Assembly (NCBI GenBank): GCA_033557465.1
Contig: CM066032.1
Location: 56,828,955 to 56,892,954 of the forward strand
Direction: 5' to 3'
Length of the DNA stretch: 64,000 nt
Source of the DNA: Ichthyophis bannanicus
Taxonomy: Eukaryota > Chordata > Amphibia > Gymnophiona > Ichthyophiidae
The position numbers were made by a program, and so were the translations under genes. This document shows positions 62,747-64,000 of this stretch, one piece after another. Numbering within the stretch: position 1 is the stretch's first letter; every line of letters begins with the position of its first letter. The notes under the pieces are model-generated. The model ran no database searches, was not told where the DNA came from, and worked only from the letters and a program-made list of their open reading frames with translations.

Positions 62747-64000
62747 TTAGTCTTCTGCCTGCTTCAGTTATGAAGTTCTTGGCTCCCCCCTCCCCCCTCC
62801 ATACATTATAATCATCTCCACACTACCAACACTCCCAGAACAATCCTGTAAGAACATATAATTGAACCATTCATATAAAGCAATATGGTTATTTCCCAAA
62901 AAGTATTTAGCTGGGCAAATGCCTATTTGAAAATATTGTCCAGCCTCTATGCAGGTAAATATATGTGCTTATGGTTCATTGAGTATGTGCTTTACTTTTA
63001 TTACAGCTGTTCTTTGCCTCCTACCAGAAGCTGCTACCCTAGGCTGTTACCTAGTTTGTCTGTTGGTTACACCTATCCTTTAAATGTCTTATTTTGACAA
63101 CACATATAAAGCTGCCGTGCCGATAATATTGTTAGAATGTGCTTCTGCTGATTTATGGGCATGGAGGAAGGGGGGACAGATTTTGTTAGGAGTGTTAGAG
63201 ATCTTTTTAGGATTAGACCCTCAGGATGGAGGGCAGCACAATCTTCTCATTCTCTAGTTCAGGACTGTCTTGACAGAACATTCTTTTCATGCATAAACTG
63301 AATGGCAACAAATGACTGCCTCAGAGTCAGGTTTGCATAAAGGGGTTAAGAATATAAGATGAGGGAGGGGAATCCTCCCTTTGCCTTACTTTGCCTCTCT
63401 GTGCAGCGCTGTGTGAATGGTGCGGCTGCACAGGGCGCAGCTACAGAAGGGGTAAGGTGGTGCTAGGTTCATGAGTCGCGCAGGGCACATTCCTTGCTTG
63501 CCTCTGCCTCATTTTACATCTTAGCCTTTCACTGAATCTCAGAGATAAGCACCTACCTTGCAACGCTTGCTGGCTTTTCCAACCTCTCCGTTCAGTTTCT
63601 TGTGGGAAGTGAGGAATTCTGCTTTCAGAGCTTTATATAGGAATCCCTCCCAACTGATCTGATGAGCAAACAGTAGGAGGTTCTCTGCATTACTGCTGAC
63701 ATTGCCACACACCCTGACCAGGAGAGACCCCGGGTCTGTGTTCAGTGGAGCGCTCAGAGGCTGCTTTGCTTGAGCCTTTCCTGTTCTGTTTCTGTAATCT
63801 CTGGTTTATCACTGTAATTTTATGCATATTCCCTGATCCTGCTGAATGTCCGACCAGGCTTTTGCTTGATGCCACTTCTGCACCGAAATTCAGCCTTTTC
63901 TTAGAGTGCTACCTGTGCACCACAGAATAATACATATTGAGCCCAATATTCAAAGGTATTTACATGGTTTACAGACTGGTAAACTGTGTAAATGCCACTT
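62747..64000. other. DNA without recognised repeats
   Basis: Base composition is balanced, with no long ORF and none of the repeat families seen elsewhere in the window. It may be host intergenic or promoter-proximal sequence; see the candidate promoter at 63557-63640. TTCTCTGCATTACTGCTGAC (63681-63700) and the surrounding 100 bases show nothing coding. Confidence 0.5.
63557..63640 (-). promoter_or_regulatory. Candidate TATA promoter and first exon with splice donor
   Basis: On the minus strand CTATATAAAG (63640-63631) is a good TATA box. Transcription would begin near 63608. The following about 50 bases have no ATG and end in GCAAG|GTAGGTG (donor GT at 63556-63555), close to the consensus AG|GTRAGT. 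It would be a short non-coding first exon of a gene running leftwards, out of the repeats. This rests on signals alone. Confidence 0.3.

Overview
The window is non-coding nuclear DNA of a vertebrate, built almost entirely of nested transposable elements. I found no host protein-coding exon and no rRNA or tRNA gene. The mix (abundant CR1, L2 and RTE/BovB-type LINEs, an L1 3' end, a DIRS-like gag relic, Penelope-like termini, hAT elements, tRNA-derived SINEs with L2-type tails) suggests a non-mammalian tetrapod. An amphibian, possibly a caecilian, is my best guess, but this is inference from repeat content only.

Layout. 1-4439: an old L2 LINE split by an almost complete CR1 (family A, minus, 249-4099). 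4440-11268: a large terminal-inverted-repeat element (called T here) that carries a 3.26 kb hAT insertion (6219-9480) with an exact 8-bp target duplication, satellite DNA and a giant hairpin. 11269-14191: fragments of Tc1-like, RTE, L2, SINE and three CR1 3' ends. 14192-17034: second T element. 17035-21544: AT-rich DNA, a Penelope-like terminus with a hammerhead-like motif, SINEs and an RTE LINE. 21545-25332: third T element. 25333-31094: an L2 LINE split by a second CR1 family (CR1-B, 25894-29658) whose ORF1 is an intact SGNH-esterase-like frame. 31095-34585: fourth T element with a CR1-A segment. 34605-37650: L2, DIRS-like gag, and a CR1-B inverted duplication with an L2 inserted in it. 37652-43433: CR1-A split cleanly by a fifth T element (TAT duplicated) and a SINE, then an opposing CR1-A. 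43434-50085: rearranged T copies, palindromic hAT MITEs and a second hammerhead-like motif. 50100-52585: a third CR1 family and an L1 3' end. 52597-56028: T element. 56030-58218: CR1-A inserted in CR1-A. 58219-62746: T element. 62748-64000: the only stretch without recognised repeats; it holds a candidate TATA promoter with a first-exon splice donor on the minus strand.

The most distinctive feature is the T family, which with the elements nested inside it covers roughly half of the window. It has termini GGGGTATGTTTACTAAAC / TTTAGTAAACATACCCC, a TNN 3-bp target duplication, CpG-rich subterminal motifs, several tRNA-like A-box/B-box modules in both orientations and a hypervariable cassette between inner inverted repeats. 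No transposase is visible, so it is probably a non-autonomous DNA transposon family (PIF/Harbinger-like by target-site length) mobilised in trans. All boundaries were read by eye and may be off by a few bases where no target duplication is quoted.
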